Source of the DNA: Rhodospirillaceae bacterium
GTDB taxonomy: Bacteria > Pseudomonadota > Alphaproteobacteria > Dongiales > Dongiaceae
Reading direction: 5' to 3'
Length of the DNA stretch: 64,000 nucleotides
Assembly (NCBI GenBank): GCA_008012315.1
Contig: SSEL01000019.1
Location: forward strand, 1-64,000
A program made the translations under genes and the position numbers. The notes under the pieces are model-generated. The model ran no database searches, had not been told where the DNA came from, and saw only the letters and a program-made list of their open reading frames with translations. Of this stretch, positions 28,537-38,964 are shown piece after piece. Every line of letters begins with the position of its first letter. Positions within the stretch are counted from its first letter, which is position 1.

Positions 28537-29037
28537 ATGAATAACAGTCCGACCCTCGGCTTCATCCTGCATGACGTTGCCCGGCTACTGCGCAAGCGTT
28601 TCGAGCAGCGCGCGCGGTCGCTCGGCCTGACCCGGTCGCAATGGCAGACACTGGCCTATCTCAATGTCAACGAAGGCATCCATCAGGCCGGCCTGGCAGA
28701 GATCCTGGAAATCGAAGGGATCACCTTGGTGCGCATCCTCGACAAGCTGGAGGAACGCGGGCTCATCGAGCGGCGCCAGCATCCGACCGACCGGCGCATC
28801 TGGCTGCTGTTCCTGCGCGAGGAAGCGCGGCCGCTGATCAAGAAGATGCAAAAGATCGGCGACGCGACGCGGGCCGAAGCCCTGGACGGCCTGAACGACG
28901 ACGAGCGGGCCTTCCTTCTGGACAGCCTGACTCGCTTGAAGACGAATTTAATCGATGCCTGCACCCGACCGGTGGACGATCCGGTGGATCACACTGCGAG
29001 AGCCGCCGTGAGAGCCAAGGATCGCAAAAATGCCTGA
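28537..29037 (+). CDS. MarR-family transcriptional regulator
   Basis: LGLTRSQWQTLAYLNVNEGIHQAGLAEILEIEGITLVRILDKLEERGLIERRQHPTDRRIWLL. Confidence 0.93.
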   Translation: MNNSPTLGFILHDVARLLRKRFEQRARSLGLTRSQWQTLAYLNVNEGIHQAGLAEILEIEGITLVRILDKLEERGLIERRQHPTDRRIWLLFLREEARPLIKKMQKIGDATRAEALDGLNDDERAFLLDSLTRLKTNLIDACTRPVDDPVDHTARAAVRAKDRKNA

Positions 29038-30376
29038 GGGCAATTCATCCGACCGTGCCGCATCATCGTCCGAACCGATCGAGACATCGGACCGGGCAGA
29101 AGCCGAGCCGGCTCCGTACGGCGATACTGAAGACGACGATATCGACGACACACAACAGGCATCGGGCGAGGCGGAACAACCCCGCATGACGGAACGCCCC
29201 CTGCCGCCCATTACGACCGACATGAACAGGATCACCCCGAAATCCAAGCGCCGCCTGCTGCGCCCGTTGCTTTTCGCCCTGCTGCCCGTGGCCCTGGCGG
29301 TCGGCGGCTATATCTACGTGACGGGCGGCCAGGTGATGTCGACCGACAATGCCTATGTGCAGGCCGATACGGTCGGCATTTCCACGGATGTCTCGGGGAC
29401 GGTCGATTCCATCGAGGTGCATGACAACGAAATCGTCAAAAAGGGCCAAGTGCTTTTCCGGCTGCGGGAGAAACCGTTCCGCATCGCCCTGGAAAGCGCC
29501 CAGGGGCAGCTCGGCACGGTGCGCAATCAGATCCTGACGCTGAAAGCCACCTATACCCAGGCGCTGGCCGAGATCGCCCAGGCGGAAGCCGACATCCCCT
29601 ATTACGAGGTCACCTTCAAGCGCCAGAAGGATCTGACCGGCAGCCCAGCCTATTCGCGTGCCGCCTATGACAAGGCGCGCCAGGACCTGACCGCCGCCCA
29701 GCAGCGGGTGAACGTCGCCAAGGCCGAAGCGGCAGCGGCGCTGGCGCAGCTCAGCAACGATCCGAACCAGCCGGTCGAGCAGAATCCCTTCTATATCCAG
29801 GCCCAGGCCGGGGTCGATGAAGCGCAGCGCCAGTTGAACAGCACCGTGGTGCGCGCGCCGTTCGACGGCATCGTGACGAATGTCCCCGCGCTGCAGGTCG
29901 GCACCTTCCTGCGATCGGCGCAGCAGGCCTTCAGCCTGGTTTCCACCGAGAATATCTGGGTCGCCGCCAGCCCGAAGGAGACCGAGCTGACCTATGTGCG
30001 CCCGGGCCAGCCGGTGACGATCACGGTCGACACCTATCCCGGCATCGAATGGAAAGGCACGGTGGGCAGCATCAGCCCCGCCTCCGGCTCCAGCTTCTCC
30101 CTGCTGCCGGCGCAGAACACCACCGGCAACTGGGTGAAGGTGGTGCAGCGCATCCCGATGATCGTCAAGCTGGGCGATCTTGCCGACAAGCCGCAATTGC
30201 GCGTCGGCATGAGTGTCGTCGTCGAGATCGATACCGGCCATGCGCGCGGCCTGCCTGCCTTCATCACCGATCTGTTCGGCGGCTCGCACGACAATGCGAC
30301 GGACAGCCAGCCGGGCGGCCAGCAGATCAGCAAGCAGACGGGCGGCAAGGAGCCGGCAGGCGATAGCCATGGCTAA
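29030..30376 (+). CDS. emrA: HlyD/EmrA-family membrane fusion protein
   Basis: MSTDNAYVQADTVGISTDVSGTVDSIEVHDNEIVKKGQVLFRL; VVRAPFDGIVTNVPALQVGTFL. Confidence 0.9.
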   Translation: MPEGNSSDRAASSSEPIETSDRAEAEPAPYGDTEDDDIDDTQQASGEAEQPRMTERPLPPITTDMNRITPKSKRRLLRPLLFALLPVALAVGGYIYVTGGQVMSTDNAYVQADTVGISTDVSGTVDSIEVHDNEIVKKGQVLFRLREKPFRIALESAQGQLGTVRNQILTLKATYTQALAEIAQAEADIPYYEVTFKRQKDLTGSPAYSRAAYDKARQDLTAAQQRVNVAKAEAAAALAQLSNDPNQPVEQNPFYIQAQAGVDEAQRQLNSTVVRAPFDGIVTNVPALQVGTFLRSAQQAFSLVSTENIWVAASPKETELTYVRPGQPVTITVDTYPGIEWKGTVGSISPASGSSFSLLPAQNTTGNWVKVVQRIPMIVKLGDLADKPQLRVGMSVVVEIDTGHARGLPAFITDLFGGSHDNATDSQPGGQQISKQTGGKEPAGDSHG

Positions 30377-31916
30377 TACGGCCACCGCGGGAAGCGCGAT
30401 GCCGATCGTCGCCAATCGCGGCATGATCACGGCCTGCGTCATTCTCGCCGTCATCATGCAGGCGCTTGACACGACGATCGCCAATGTCGCCTTGCCCTAT
30501 ATCCAGGGCAGCGTTTCCGCCAGCTCCGACCAGATCAACTGGGTCCTCACCTCCTATATCGTCGCTGCGGCCATCATGACGCCGCCTTCGGGCTTCCTGT
30601 CGAACCGCTTCGGCCGCAAGCGCGTGCTGCTGACGGCGATCGCCGGCTTCGTCGTCGCCTCGATGCTGTGCGGCTTCTCGCAATCGCTGTTCCAGATCGT
30701 GCTGTTCCGCCTGATGCAGGGCCTGTTCGGTGCGGCACTCGTACCGCTCTCGCAAGGTATCCTGCTCGACATTTACTCGGTCGAGGAACGCGGCTCGGCG
30801 ATGGCGGTGTTCGGCGTTTCCGTCATGGTAGGGCCGGTCCTGGGGCCGGTGATCGGCGGCTGGCTCACCGACAATGTGAGCTGGCGCTGGGTCTTCTATA
30901 TCAACCTGCCGATCGGCCTCATCGCCTTTGCCGGCATCATGATCTTCGTCGAGGAAACCAAGCTCGACGCCCGCGCCAAGCTGGACTGGCTGGGTTTCGG
31001 GACGCTCAGCCTCGCCATTGCGTCCTTGCAGCTCTTCCTCGATCGCGGCGAGCAGCTCGACTGGTTTTCATCGGGTGAGATCATCATCGAAGCGGTGGTT
31101 TCCGCCTCGGCCTTCTACGTCTTCCTCGCCCATACCTTCACGGCCGACAAGTCCTTCGTCAATCCGCGCCTGTTCCTGGACCGGAACTTCGCCGTCAGCA
31201 TGTTCTTCATCTTCATCGTCGGCGTCACCTATCTGGCCTCGCTTGCCTTGATGACGCCCTATCTGCAGACGCTGATGGGCTATCCGGTGACCACGGCGGG
31301 CATCGTCATGGGGCCGCGCGGCCTCGGCACCATGGTCTGCATGTTCCTGATGGGGAAGGTCATCGGCAAGATCGACACGCGGCTGCTGCTGGCCATCGGC
31401 CTCGGCCTCACCGCCTGGGCGATGTATGACATGACCGGCTGGACCCCGGATGTATCGCAATGGACCATCATCTGGGTCGGCTTCATCCAGGGGGCCGGGC
31501 TCGGCTTCCTCTTCGTCCCCTTGACCACCATTGCCTTCGCGACCCTGCCGGCGCAGATGCGCGGCGAGGGAACCGGCCTTTACAATCTCTCCCGCAATAT
31601 CGGCTCAAGTGCGGGCATCTCGGTCGTCACCGCGCTGATCAGCGAGAACACGCAGACGAACCATGAAACGATCAGCGCCTATGTCACCCATTTCAACCGC
31701 TTCTTCTTCGCCCCGGCCGCCCAGAGCATGAGCCCCTTTACTGCATCGGGGCGCGCCTCGCTGAACGAGGTCATCACCAACCAGGCCACCATCATCGCCT
31801 ATATCGACGACTTCAAGCTGCTGATGATCATGTCCCTGGTCGCCGTGCCACTGGTCATCTTCCTGCGCGAGCCCAAATCCGCGCCCGATATGGAACACGC
31901 CGCGATCATGGATTGA
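30369..31916 (+). CDS. emrB: EmrB/DHA2-type MFS multidrug exporter
   Basis: MQALDTTIANVALPYIQGSVSASSDQINWVLTSYIVAAAIMTPPSGFLSNRFGRKR; 8-bp overlap with upstream gene. Confidence 0.92.
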   Translation: MANTATAGSAMPIVANRGMITACVILAVIMQALDTTIANVALPYIQGSVSASSDQINWVLTSYIVAAAIMTPPSGFLSNRFGRKRVLLTAIAGFVVASMLCGFSQSLFQIVLFRLMQGLFGAALVPLSQGILLDIYSVEERGSAMAVFGVSVMVGPVLGPVIGGWLTDNVSWRWVFYINLPIGLIAFAGIMIFVEETKLDARAKLDWLGFGTLSLAIASLQLFLDRGEQLDWFSSGEIIIEAVVSASAFYVFLAHTFTADKSFVNPRLFLDRNFAVSMFFIFIVGVTYLASLALMTPYLQTLMGYPVTTAGIVMGPRGLGTMVCMFLMGKVIGKIDTRLLLAIGLGLTAWAMYDMTGWTPDVSQWTIIWVGFIQGAGLGFLFVPLTTIAFATLPAQMRGEGTGLYNLSRNIGSSAGISVVTALISENTQTNHETISAYVTHFNRFFFAPAAQSMSPFTASGRASLNEVITNQATIIAYIDDFKLLMIMSLVAVPLVIFLREPKSAPDMEHAAIMD

Positions 31917-32096
31917 GTGCGGTGGGCTCCACTCCCTATCTCCCCCTGCGTCGGCTAAATGATGCTTTCCAGCCCGGGTCGGCTTCAGGAAGCACATTTG
32001 CATTGACCACGAATACATCCTAAAATTTAATAACCATAATATTAATTAAATTGAAAAAACGATCTTCTTTGGCTGCGGATATTCACGGGGGCGAAT

Positions 32097-32834
32097 ATGC
32101 GGCTTGCTTTATTAGTTCTAGCTTTGGTGATGCTATCAGCCTGTGCCACATCCGGCGAAACGCAGAGTTTCGATGGAGCAGAAACAGCGCAGGGGCTGAC
32201 TAAATGTCTAGCGATCGATGAAGACGATGTTGAGACAAATTATGGTGAGACGGTCACGGTTGCGACGATCCTAGGAGGTGCTGGCGGCGCTCTTATCGGA
32301 ACCGTCATTGCAGTCGTCACGCGAGACCCGTCTGCTATCGCCGCTGGCGCAATTGCCGGCGCAGGTTTTGGAGCCGCCGAAGGTGCCTTTTCAGGTGTGA
32401 AAACTGCAAACCAAATGAAAGCTTATGCGGTTCAAGAAGCACAACTCGATTGTCAACTCGCGACAGTCAAAGAAGACAATGAACGCCTCTCAAAGCTGAC
32501 TGCGTCCTTAAACGCATCACTCGCATCAAACCAAAAGCATCTAGAGGAACTAGAAGAACTCTATGTCTCGAAGCGCGTGTCTAAAGACGAAGCGTTAAAG
32601 AACCTGAGCCAGATTGACGACGCGACAAAGCAAATAGAACGAACAATCTCAGCCGTAAAGAAACGCCGACAGCAATATATCGATGCTCGCAATCAAGCGC
32701 AAAATGCGGCCGAGGATCACTTGGACACGACAGATATTGACAAGGAAATTGAGATCTATAACGAACAGATCCACTCAAGCGAAGAAGCGCTTCAGCGATT
32801 GATGGATAGGCGGAAGGTTACCTACGTCGGATAA
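32097..32834 (+). CDS. Hypothetical lipoprotein with glycine zipper and coiled coil
   Basis: Lipobox MLSAC; ILGGAGGALIGTVIAVVTRDPSAIAAGAIAGAGFGAAEG; Glu/Lys-rich helical C-terminus; visibly AT-richer than surroundings. Confidence 0.7.
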   Translation: MRLALLVLALVMLSACATSGETQSFDGAETAQGLTKCLAIDEDDVETNYGETVTVATILGGAGGALIGTVIAVVTRDPSAIAAGAIAGAGFGAAEGAFSGVKTANQMKAYAVQEAQLDCQLATVKEDNERLSKLTASLNASLASNQKHLEELEELYVSKRVSKDEALKNLSQIDDATKQIERTISAVKKRRQQYIDARNQAQNAAEDHLDTTDIDKEIEIYNEQIHSSEEALQRLMDRRKVTYVG

Positions 32835-32890
32835 TGTCCCCATTGGACGTCCAAAATGATTGGTGCTTGCCGTCGAATATAAGCGGTCAT

Positions 32891-33130
32891 TTATTTCGCT
32901 TTCGCAAAGATCGAGCAGCGGTCTCGCGCGGATAGACGTATCCAATCGCTCTCGACCGCTCCAGCCGTGCGGATGCCGAAGCGGCTGCCGGCAGGTGCAA
33001 CGCTGACGACCGCATGATCGCCGCGGAAGCAGACGTCCATCACCCGTGCCGCGCAGCCTTCGCCTTCGCCTTCGCCTGCCGATATAATCTGTTCCGGCCG
33101 TAGCCGTAGCATCGCCATGAGAGACGGCCG
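32891..33130 (-). pseudogene. TOBE-domain remnant of an ABC transporter ATP-binding protein
   Basis: LRLRPEQIISAGEGEGEGCAARVMDVCFRGDHAVVSVAPAGSRFGIRTAGAVESDWIRLSARDRCSIF; no ATPase domain attached. Confidence 0.5.
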
Positions 33131-33288
33131 AGCGACGTATCGATCGCGCCACATGATACCGGTGCCATCCACGACTGGTGGCTGGCCAAGCCGGCATCGG
33201 ACTGGCTGGCGCTCGAGCGCGATATTGATGAGATGAAATTCACGTTGCCGCAATAGCGAATCGCCCCCGGTGACCGGCGTCCGGAACA

Positions 33289-34593
33289 TCAGGGCCGACC
33301 GATGCTGTGATAGGAAAAGCCCCTGCCCCGCATCTTGTCGGGATCGTAGAGGTTGCGCAGATCGATGATCAGCGGCGCATTCAATGTCGCCTTGATGCGG
33401 TCGAGATCGAGTGCCCGGAACAGGTTCCATTCCGTCAGGATGAGCACGCCGTCGGCCTTGGTGGCGGCTTCATAGGGATCGCGGCAACAATCGATGCCGG
33501 GAATCAGCCTGATTGCCTCCACCATGCCCGCCGGGTCGAAGCATTGCAGCTTGATGCCCCGCTCCTGCAAGCGCGGCAGAATGGTCAGGGCCGGGCTTTC
33601 GCGCATATCATCGGTATTCGGCTTGAAGGTGAGACCAAGCACCGCCAGCTTCTTTCCGGCGAACGGGTTGCCAAGCGCGTCCAGGACGCGATCGACCATG
33701 GATCGCTTGCGGGCATCATTGACTCGGATCACGGTTTCGACGAGATCGGCAGGCACGCCGCAGTCGCGGGCGAAACTGGCCAGGGCCATCGTATCCTTGG
33801 GGAAGCAGGAGCCACCATAGCCCGGGCCGGGATGCAGGAATTTCGGCCCGATGCGGCGGTCGAGCCCCATTCCCTTGGCAACGACATGCACATCGCCGCC
33901 CAGTTTCTCGCAGAGATCAGCCATCTGGTTGATGAAGGTGATCTTCATCGCCAGAAAGGCGTTGGAGGCGTATTTGATGAGCTCGGCGGATTCGAGGTCG
34001 GCGAAGATGATCGGCGTCTCGATCAGATGAAGCGGCCGATAGAGCTGCTGCAGCATCTGGCGCGCCCGCTCGCCCTCGACGCCGATGACGACGCGGTTCG
34101 GCCGCATGAAATCCTCGATCGCCGAGCCTTCGCGCAGGAATTCGGGATTTGCCGCCACATCGAATTTGCAGTCCGGCCGCAAGCGCCGGAGGACATTCTC
34201 CACCCGCCGCGTGGTCCCGACCGGCACGGTCGATTTCGTCACCACCACCTTATAGCCGACGGCATGCGCGGCGATCATCTCCGCCGCGGCGATGACGAAG
34301 CTGACATCGGCCTCGCCATTGCCCCGCCGGCAGGGCGTGCCGACGGCGATGAAGATGACGTCCGCCGCCCGGATTGCCTCGCTGGCATCGGTGGTGAAAT
34401 GCAGGCGCTCATATTGCAGGCCCAGCTGCACCAGGGCTTTCAGGCCCGGCTCGAAGATCGGTACTTCGCCTTTGGCAAGGGCGGCGATCTTTTGCTCATC
34501 CGTGTCGACACAAGTGATCTGAAAGCCGAATTCTGCAAAGCAGGCGCCGGTCACCAATCCCACATAGCCGGTACCAAGGATCGCCACCCTCAT
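33289..34593 (-). CDS. ugd: UDP-glucose 6-dehydrogenase
   Basis: MRVAILGTGYVGLVTGACFAEFG; TKSTVPVGTTRRVE; GPGYGGSCFPKDTMAL. Confidence 0.95.
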   Translation of the reverse strand: MRVAILGTGYVGLVTGACFAEFGFQITCVDTDEQKIAALAKGEVPIFEPGLKALVQLGLQYERLHFTTDASEAIRAADVIFIAVGTPCRRGNGEADVSFVIAAAEMIAAHAVGYKVVVTKSTVPVGTTRRVENVLRRLRPDCKFDVAANPEFLREGSAIEDFMRPNRVVIGVEGERARQMLQQLYRPLHLIETPIIFADLESAELIKYASNAFLAMKITFINQMADLCEKLGGDVHVVAKGMGLDRRIGPKFLHPGPGYGGSCFPKDTMALASFARDCGVPADLVETVIRVNDARKRSMVDRVLDALGNPFAGKKLAVLGLTFKPNTDDMRESPALTILPRLQERGIKLQCFDPAGMVEAIRLIPGIDCCRDPYEAATKADGVLILTEWNLFRALDLDRIKATLNAPLIIDLRNLYDPDKMRGRGFSYHSIGRP

Positions 34594-34649
34594 CCCTCGT
34601 CTCCGTTCCAGGCTGTTTCATTCCCAGTCGTCCCAGTCGTCCCAACCGG

Positions 34650-36470
34650 TCATTCGACCGTGACGCTTTTTGCAAGATTGCGCGGTTGATCGATATCGGT
34701 GCCCTTGGCGACGGCGGCGTAATAGGCCAGGAGTTGCAAAGGCACGGCATAGAGGATCGGTGCCACAAAGGGATCGACCTGCGGCAATTCCAGCGCATGG
34801 GTCACGCTATGTCCTGCCCGGGCGATGCCTTCGGCATCGGAAATAAGCGTGATGCGGCCGCCGCGTGCATGCACCTCCTGCAGGTTGGAGGCGGTTTTCT
34901 CAAAGAGGCCGTCATGCGGCGCCACGATGACAACCGGCACATTGCTGTCGATCAGCGCGATCGGGCCATGCTTCATCTCGCCGGCGGCATATCCTTCCGC
35001 ATGGATATAGGTGATCTCCTTCAGCTTCAGCGCCCCTTCCAGGGCCAGCGGATAAGAGGAGCCACGGCCGAGGAACAGCACGGTCCGGGCCTTCGATATC
35101 TCCGTTGCGACCTTTTGCAGATGATCGTCATTTTCCAGGACCTCGGCGACCTTGCCCGGCAGGTTGATCAGGGCATTGTAAAGCTCGACTTCATGCCGCA
35201 GGTCGATGACCTGCCGCGCTTTCGCGGCCGCCAGGACAAGCGCGGCCAGGACGGTGAGCTGCGCCGTGAACGCCTTGGTCGAGGCGACGCCGATTTCCGG
35301 CCCGGCCAGGATCGGCAGGACAATATCGGCCTCGCGCCCGATCGAGCTTTCCAGGACATTGAGAATAGCGACGATTTCATGCCCCTGCGCCTTGGCATAG
35401 CGCAAGGCCGCCAGGGTATCGGCCGTCTCGCCCGACTGGGAAATGACCAGCGTCGCGCCCTCCGCCGGCAGCGGCGTGTTGCGGTAGCGGAATTCCGAGG
35501 CGACATCGATCTCCACCGGCAGACGCGCAATCTGCTCGAACCAGTATTTTGCGACGAAGCCGGCGAGATAGGCTGTGCCGCAGGCGGTGATGGTCAAGCG
35601 TTCCAGCTTCGCGAAATCGAGCGGCATGGCCGGCAGCTTGATGCGGCGCTTGGTCGGATCAAGGAAAGCCTGCAAGGTCTTGCCGATCACCGCCGGCTGC
35701 TCGGCGATCTCCTTCATCATGAAGTGGCGGTAGGCGCCTTTGCCGATGACGGCGCCGGACAGCGCGGTCTGCTGAACCTTCCGGCTGACCCGGCGGTCGT
35801 GATTGTAGATCCGCGCCCCGTCCGGCGTCAGCATCGCCCAATCGTCTTCCTGGAGATAGCAGATGCGGTTGGACAAAGGCGCCAGGGCAATCGCATCGGA
35901 GCCGAGATACATCGCCGCCGTGCCATAGCCGATGGCGAGCGGCGAGCCGCGCCGCGCACCGATGATGAGGTCCGGCCATCCGGCAAAGAGGATCGCCAGG
36001 GCGAAGGCACCCTCCAGCCGGTCCATCGCCGCCGCCATCGCCTCCTGCGGCGTTTTCTCCTGGTCGAGATAATGCGTCAGCAGATGGGCGATGGTTTCGG
36101 TATCGGTCTCGGTGACGAAAGCATGGCCGGCGGCGGCCAACTCGTCACGCAGTTCCTGGAAATTCTCGATGATGCCGTTATGCACCACCGCGACCTTGTC
36201 GGTGACATGGGGATGGGCATTGACTTCGCTGGGGCGGCCGTGGGTCGCCCAGCGTGTATGCCCGATCCCCGTCGTGCCCGGCAACGGATGCGTCGCGAGC
36301 AGGGTTTCAAGATTGGCAAGCTTGCCCTTCGCCCGGCGCCGCTCGATCCGGCCATCGACCAAGGTGGCGATGCCGGCGGAATCGTATCCGCGATATTCCA
36401 GCCGCTTCAAACCGTCGAAGAGCAGCCCGGAAACCTCCGGCCGTCCCAGGATACCGATGATGCCGCACAT
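34650..36470 (-). CDS. glmS: Glutamine--fructose-6-phosphate aminotransferase (isomerizing)
   Basis: MCGIIGILGRPEVSGLLFDGLKRLEYRGYDSAGIA; SQSGETADTLAALR; C-terminal LAKSVTVE. Confidence 0.97.
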   Translation of the reverse strand: MCGIIGILGRPEVSGLLFDGLKRLEYRGYDSAGIATLVDGRIERRRAKGKLANLETLLATHPLPGTTGIGHTRWATHGRPSEVNAHPHVTDKVAVVHNGIIENFQELRDELAAAGHAFVTETDTETIAHLLTHYLDQEKTPQEAMAAAMDRLEGAFALAILFAGWPDLIIGARRGSPLAIGYGTAAMYLGSDAIALAPLSNRICYLQEDDWAMLTPDGARIYNHDRRVSRKVQQTALSGAVIGKGAYRHFMMKEIAEQPAVIGKTLQAFLDPTKRRIKLPAMPLDFAKLERLTITACGTAYLAGFVAKYWFEQIARLPVEIDVASEFRYRNTPLPAEGATLVISQSGETADTLAALRYAKAQGHEIVAILNVLESSIGREADIVLPILAGPEIGVASTKAFTAQLTVLAALVLAAAKARQVIDLRHEVELYNALINLPGKVAEVLENDDHLQKVATEISKARTVLFLGRGSSYPLALEGALKLKEITYIHAEGYAAGEMKHGPIALIDSNVPVVIVAPHDGLFEKTASNLQEVHARGGRITLISDAEGIARAGHSVTHALELPQVDPFVAPILYAVPLQLLAYYAAVAKGTDIDQPRNLAKSVTVE

Positions 36471-36488
36471 ATCCGGCCTCCCCCACCA

Positions 36489-37631
36489 TCAATGCAGCGC
36501 GACATTTGGCGAGAGCGTTTGTCGATAGACATCTATCGTCGATTGAATGACGAACTGCTCGTCAAACTCGGCTTCCGCCTTGCGGCGCGCGGCACCGCCC
36601 AGTTGCAGGCGCCGGCCCGGATCGGCGATCAGCGACCGCAGGGCCATGGTCAAGGCTTCGGTATCGCCCGGCCGGATCAGCAGGCCGGTCAACCCGTCTT
36701 CGACAATTTCCCGGCAGCCCGGCCGGTCGGTGGTGATGAGGGCCGCCGACGAGGCCGCCGCTTCCAGCAGGATGCGCGGGATACCTTCGGCATAGCGTGA
36801 CGGCAGGACAACGATATCGATCGAGCCGAGGAGATGGTCGATATCATCGACATGGCCGAGGAAAGTGACATGGCCTTCCGCGCGCCAGGCCTCGATGGTT
36901 TCCGGCGGGATGCAATCGGGACTGCCCAGATCTGGCGTGCCGGCGACCAGGAACTCCGCCTCCAGGCCGGATGACACCAGGCGCCGCGCGGCCTCGACAT
37001 AATCCTCCACGCCTTTACTCCAGAGCAGCCGCGTCGCCAGCAGGATCCGGCAGCGGTGATCGTGATCGCGCGGCACGGGCTTGAAGCGCCGTGTATCGAC
37101 ACCGGAACCACGGATCAATTTGATCTGCGATTGCTTCACCAGGCCAGCCGCGGTGAAAGCGGCGATGTCGTCGGGATTCTGGAAGATCGTCATGGTCGAG
37201 CGGCCGCCCAGCGCCGCCTTCAACAACATCCGGACGACCGGCCGCAACAGGCGCGCTTTGGCGCTTTGGCTGGAGAAGATATAGCCGAGGCCGGCAATCG
37301 CATTCACCTGGCAGTGAATGCCGGCAAGCCGCGCCGCGAGAGAGCCATGAATGACCGATTTCAAGGTGAAGTGATGCACCAGATCCGGCCGCTCATGGCG
37401 ATAGATCGCCCATAGAGCGGCGATCGAGCGCAATTCATGCAAGGGATTCGTGCTGTCCCGCTTCATCTTCAAGGGTATCCAGCGCACCCCCAAATCCATG
37501 AAGCGGTCCGCGAAGGGTCCCGGCGGCGATACCAGCACAACCTCCCAATTATATCGCCGGATGGCGATTGCCAGTTCACGCCGAAAATTCCAGAGGTACC
37601 AATCCGTATTCGCAAACAGTATGACTTTCAT
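36489..37631 (-). CDS. Glycosyltransferase family 4
   Basis: MKVILFANTDWYLWNFRRELAIAI; PSRYAEGIPRILLEAAASSAALITTDRPGCREIVEDGLTGLLI. Confidence 0.92.
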   Translation of the reverse strand: MKVILFANTDWYLWNFRRELAIAIRRYNWEVVLVSPPGPFADRFMDLGVRWIPLKMKRDSTNPLHELRSIAALWAIYRHERPDLVHHFTLKSVIHGSLAARLAGIHCQVNAIAGLGYIFSSQSAKARLLRPVVRMLLKAALGGRSTMTIFQNPDDIAAFTAAGLVKQSQIKLIRGSGVDTRRFKPVPRDHDHRCRILLATRLLWSKGVEDYVEAARRLVSSGLEAEFLVAGTPDLGSPDCIPPETIEAWRAEGHVTFLGHVDDIDHLLGSIDIVVLPSRYAEGIPRILLEAAASSAALITTDRPGCREIVEDGLTGLLIRPGDTEALTMALRSLIADPGRRLQLGGAARRKAEAEFDEQFVIQSTIDVYRQTLSPNVALH

Positions 37632-37674
37632 GAGACCACCCATTCCCACGTTGTTGCGATTGGACGCATGTCGA

Positions 37675-38955
37675 TCAGGTCTTTTTGCCCCTTTCCTGTT
37701 GTCGTTTCTCCGGCTGCCTTCCCTCTTGCTCCTGCATCGAGCCGAGGACGAGAACGACGGCGAAAAGCAGCCAGAACAAGGAGAAGCGCAGCCCTTGATG
37801 CGTGATGCCGTAGAGGAAAGGCGGCAGGACATAGATGAACTGGCCGAATGAAGTGCCGCGATAGATGCAGTAGATCGCCGAGAGGAAGAAAGTCAGGCCG
37901 ACCAGGCCATAGCTGAACACGACCGTCGCCATGGTCGAGTGAATCTCGAACCGGTCGTCGCTGTATTCGCTGTCGTCCCAGCGATAAATCGCACCTTCGC
38001 CGGCCCCCAGCAGCACATATTGCGGCCAGGCGATGATCCGGAGATAGCCGCGGGCATAGAAGCTGTCGTCATATTGCTGGCCAATATTGTCGATCCGGTT
38101 GGTCACATGATCGACGATGGTCGAATTCTCCAGCGCGACATAGCCGATGCCCGCCACCACCATGGAGATGAAAAGCATCTTCTTGTTCTTGACGACGTGG
38201 AGGAAGATCGTCAGCACGGAGGACAGCATCGCCGCCTTGGACAGCGACAGGGCGACGGTGTAGCAGAGACAGAGCGGCACGACCGCCTGCATGTACCAGG
38301 GAAATTTCAGCCGGTTGGCGATGCTGAGGAAGATGCAGAGCGACAGCAGCGACCAATAGCCAAGCTGGTTGGGATTATTGAAGGAGATCGTCTGGCGGAT
38401 CGTCTCTTCCTTGTCGGCGAGGAAGGAGACGCCGGCCTGCAGCAACACCGACATGGCGGTGGCATAGGCGATGACCGTCAGCGTCGTCTTCGGCTTCAGG
38501 AAGCCGTAGCGCAGGCACAGGATGACCAGCCCGACATTGAAGATGTAATAGGCCGCGTAAAGCATGACCTTTTTGTCGGCCAGGATGGCGGACCAGATGA
38601 AATTGACCAGGGTCGCATGAACGGCGAAGAGCACCATCCAACCGATGAAGGCGCGCGCTTCCTTGTTGAAATGCACCCGGCGCTGGAAGACCAGCAGGAT
38701 CAGCATGACGATGAGCAGGCCGTCGCCAAGCTGCGGCAGGCCCGATGGCAGGATGTAGAAGGGCTTCAGCAGGATATAGAGCGCAAGACCGGCCAGCCCG
38801 AGCTTGTCGGCGATGCTGAGCGGTGCGTCGGCGGGATCGATCTGCTCGACCGATACGGCGCTCGGAGGTGGCGTATGTCCCGTCGGCGTGCCCTGCCGCG
38901 AGGAACTGCTGCGCGGGGAACTCCTGGGCGATATGGTGACCGTCGACGGCGTCAT
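37675..38955 (-). CDS. O-antigen ligase/polymerase family membrane protein
   Basis: Multi-TM protein with large loop GYLRIIAWPQYVLLGAGEGAIYRW; EPS gene context. Confidence 0.75.
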   Translation of the reverse strand: MTPSTVTISPRSSPRSSSSRQGTPTGHTPPPSAVSVEQIDPADAPLSIADKLGLAGLALYILLKPFYILPSGLPQLGDGLLIVMLILLVFQRRVHFNKEARAFIGWMVLFAVHATLVNFIWSAILADKKVMLYAAYYIFNVGLVILCLRYGFLKPKTTLTVIAYATAMSVLLQAGVSFLADKEETIRQTISFNNPNQLGYWSLLSLCIFLSIANRLKFPWYMQAVVPLCLCYTVALSLSKAAMLSSVLTIFLHVVKNKKMLFISMVVAGIGYVALENSTIVDHVTNRIDNIGQQYDDSFYARGYLRIIAWPQYVLLGAGEGAIYRWDDSEYSDDRFEIHSTMATVVFSYGLVGLTFFLSAIYCIYRGTSFGQFIYVLPPFLYGITHQGLRFSLFWLLFAVVLVLGSMQEQEGRQPEKRQQERGKKT

Positions 38956-38964
38956 TCCATCCCC

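Noticed and set aside
33307-34689. 460-aa plus-strand ORF
   Set aside because: Antisense shadow of ugd
34686-36800. 704-aa plus-strand ORF
   Set aside because: Antisense shadow of glmS and of the glycosyltransferase gene; no domain-like motifs
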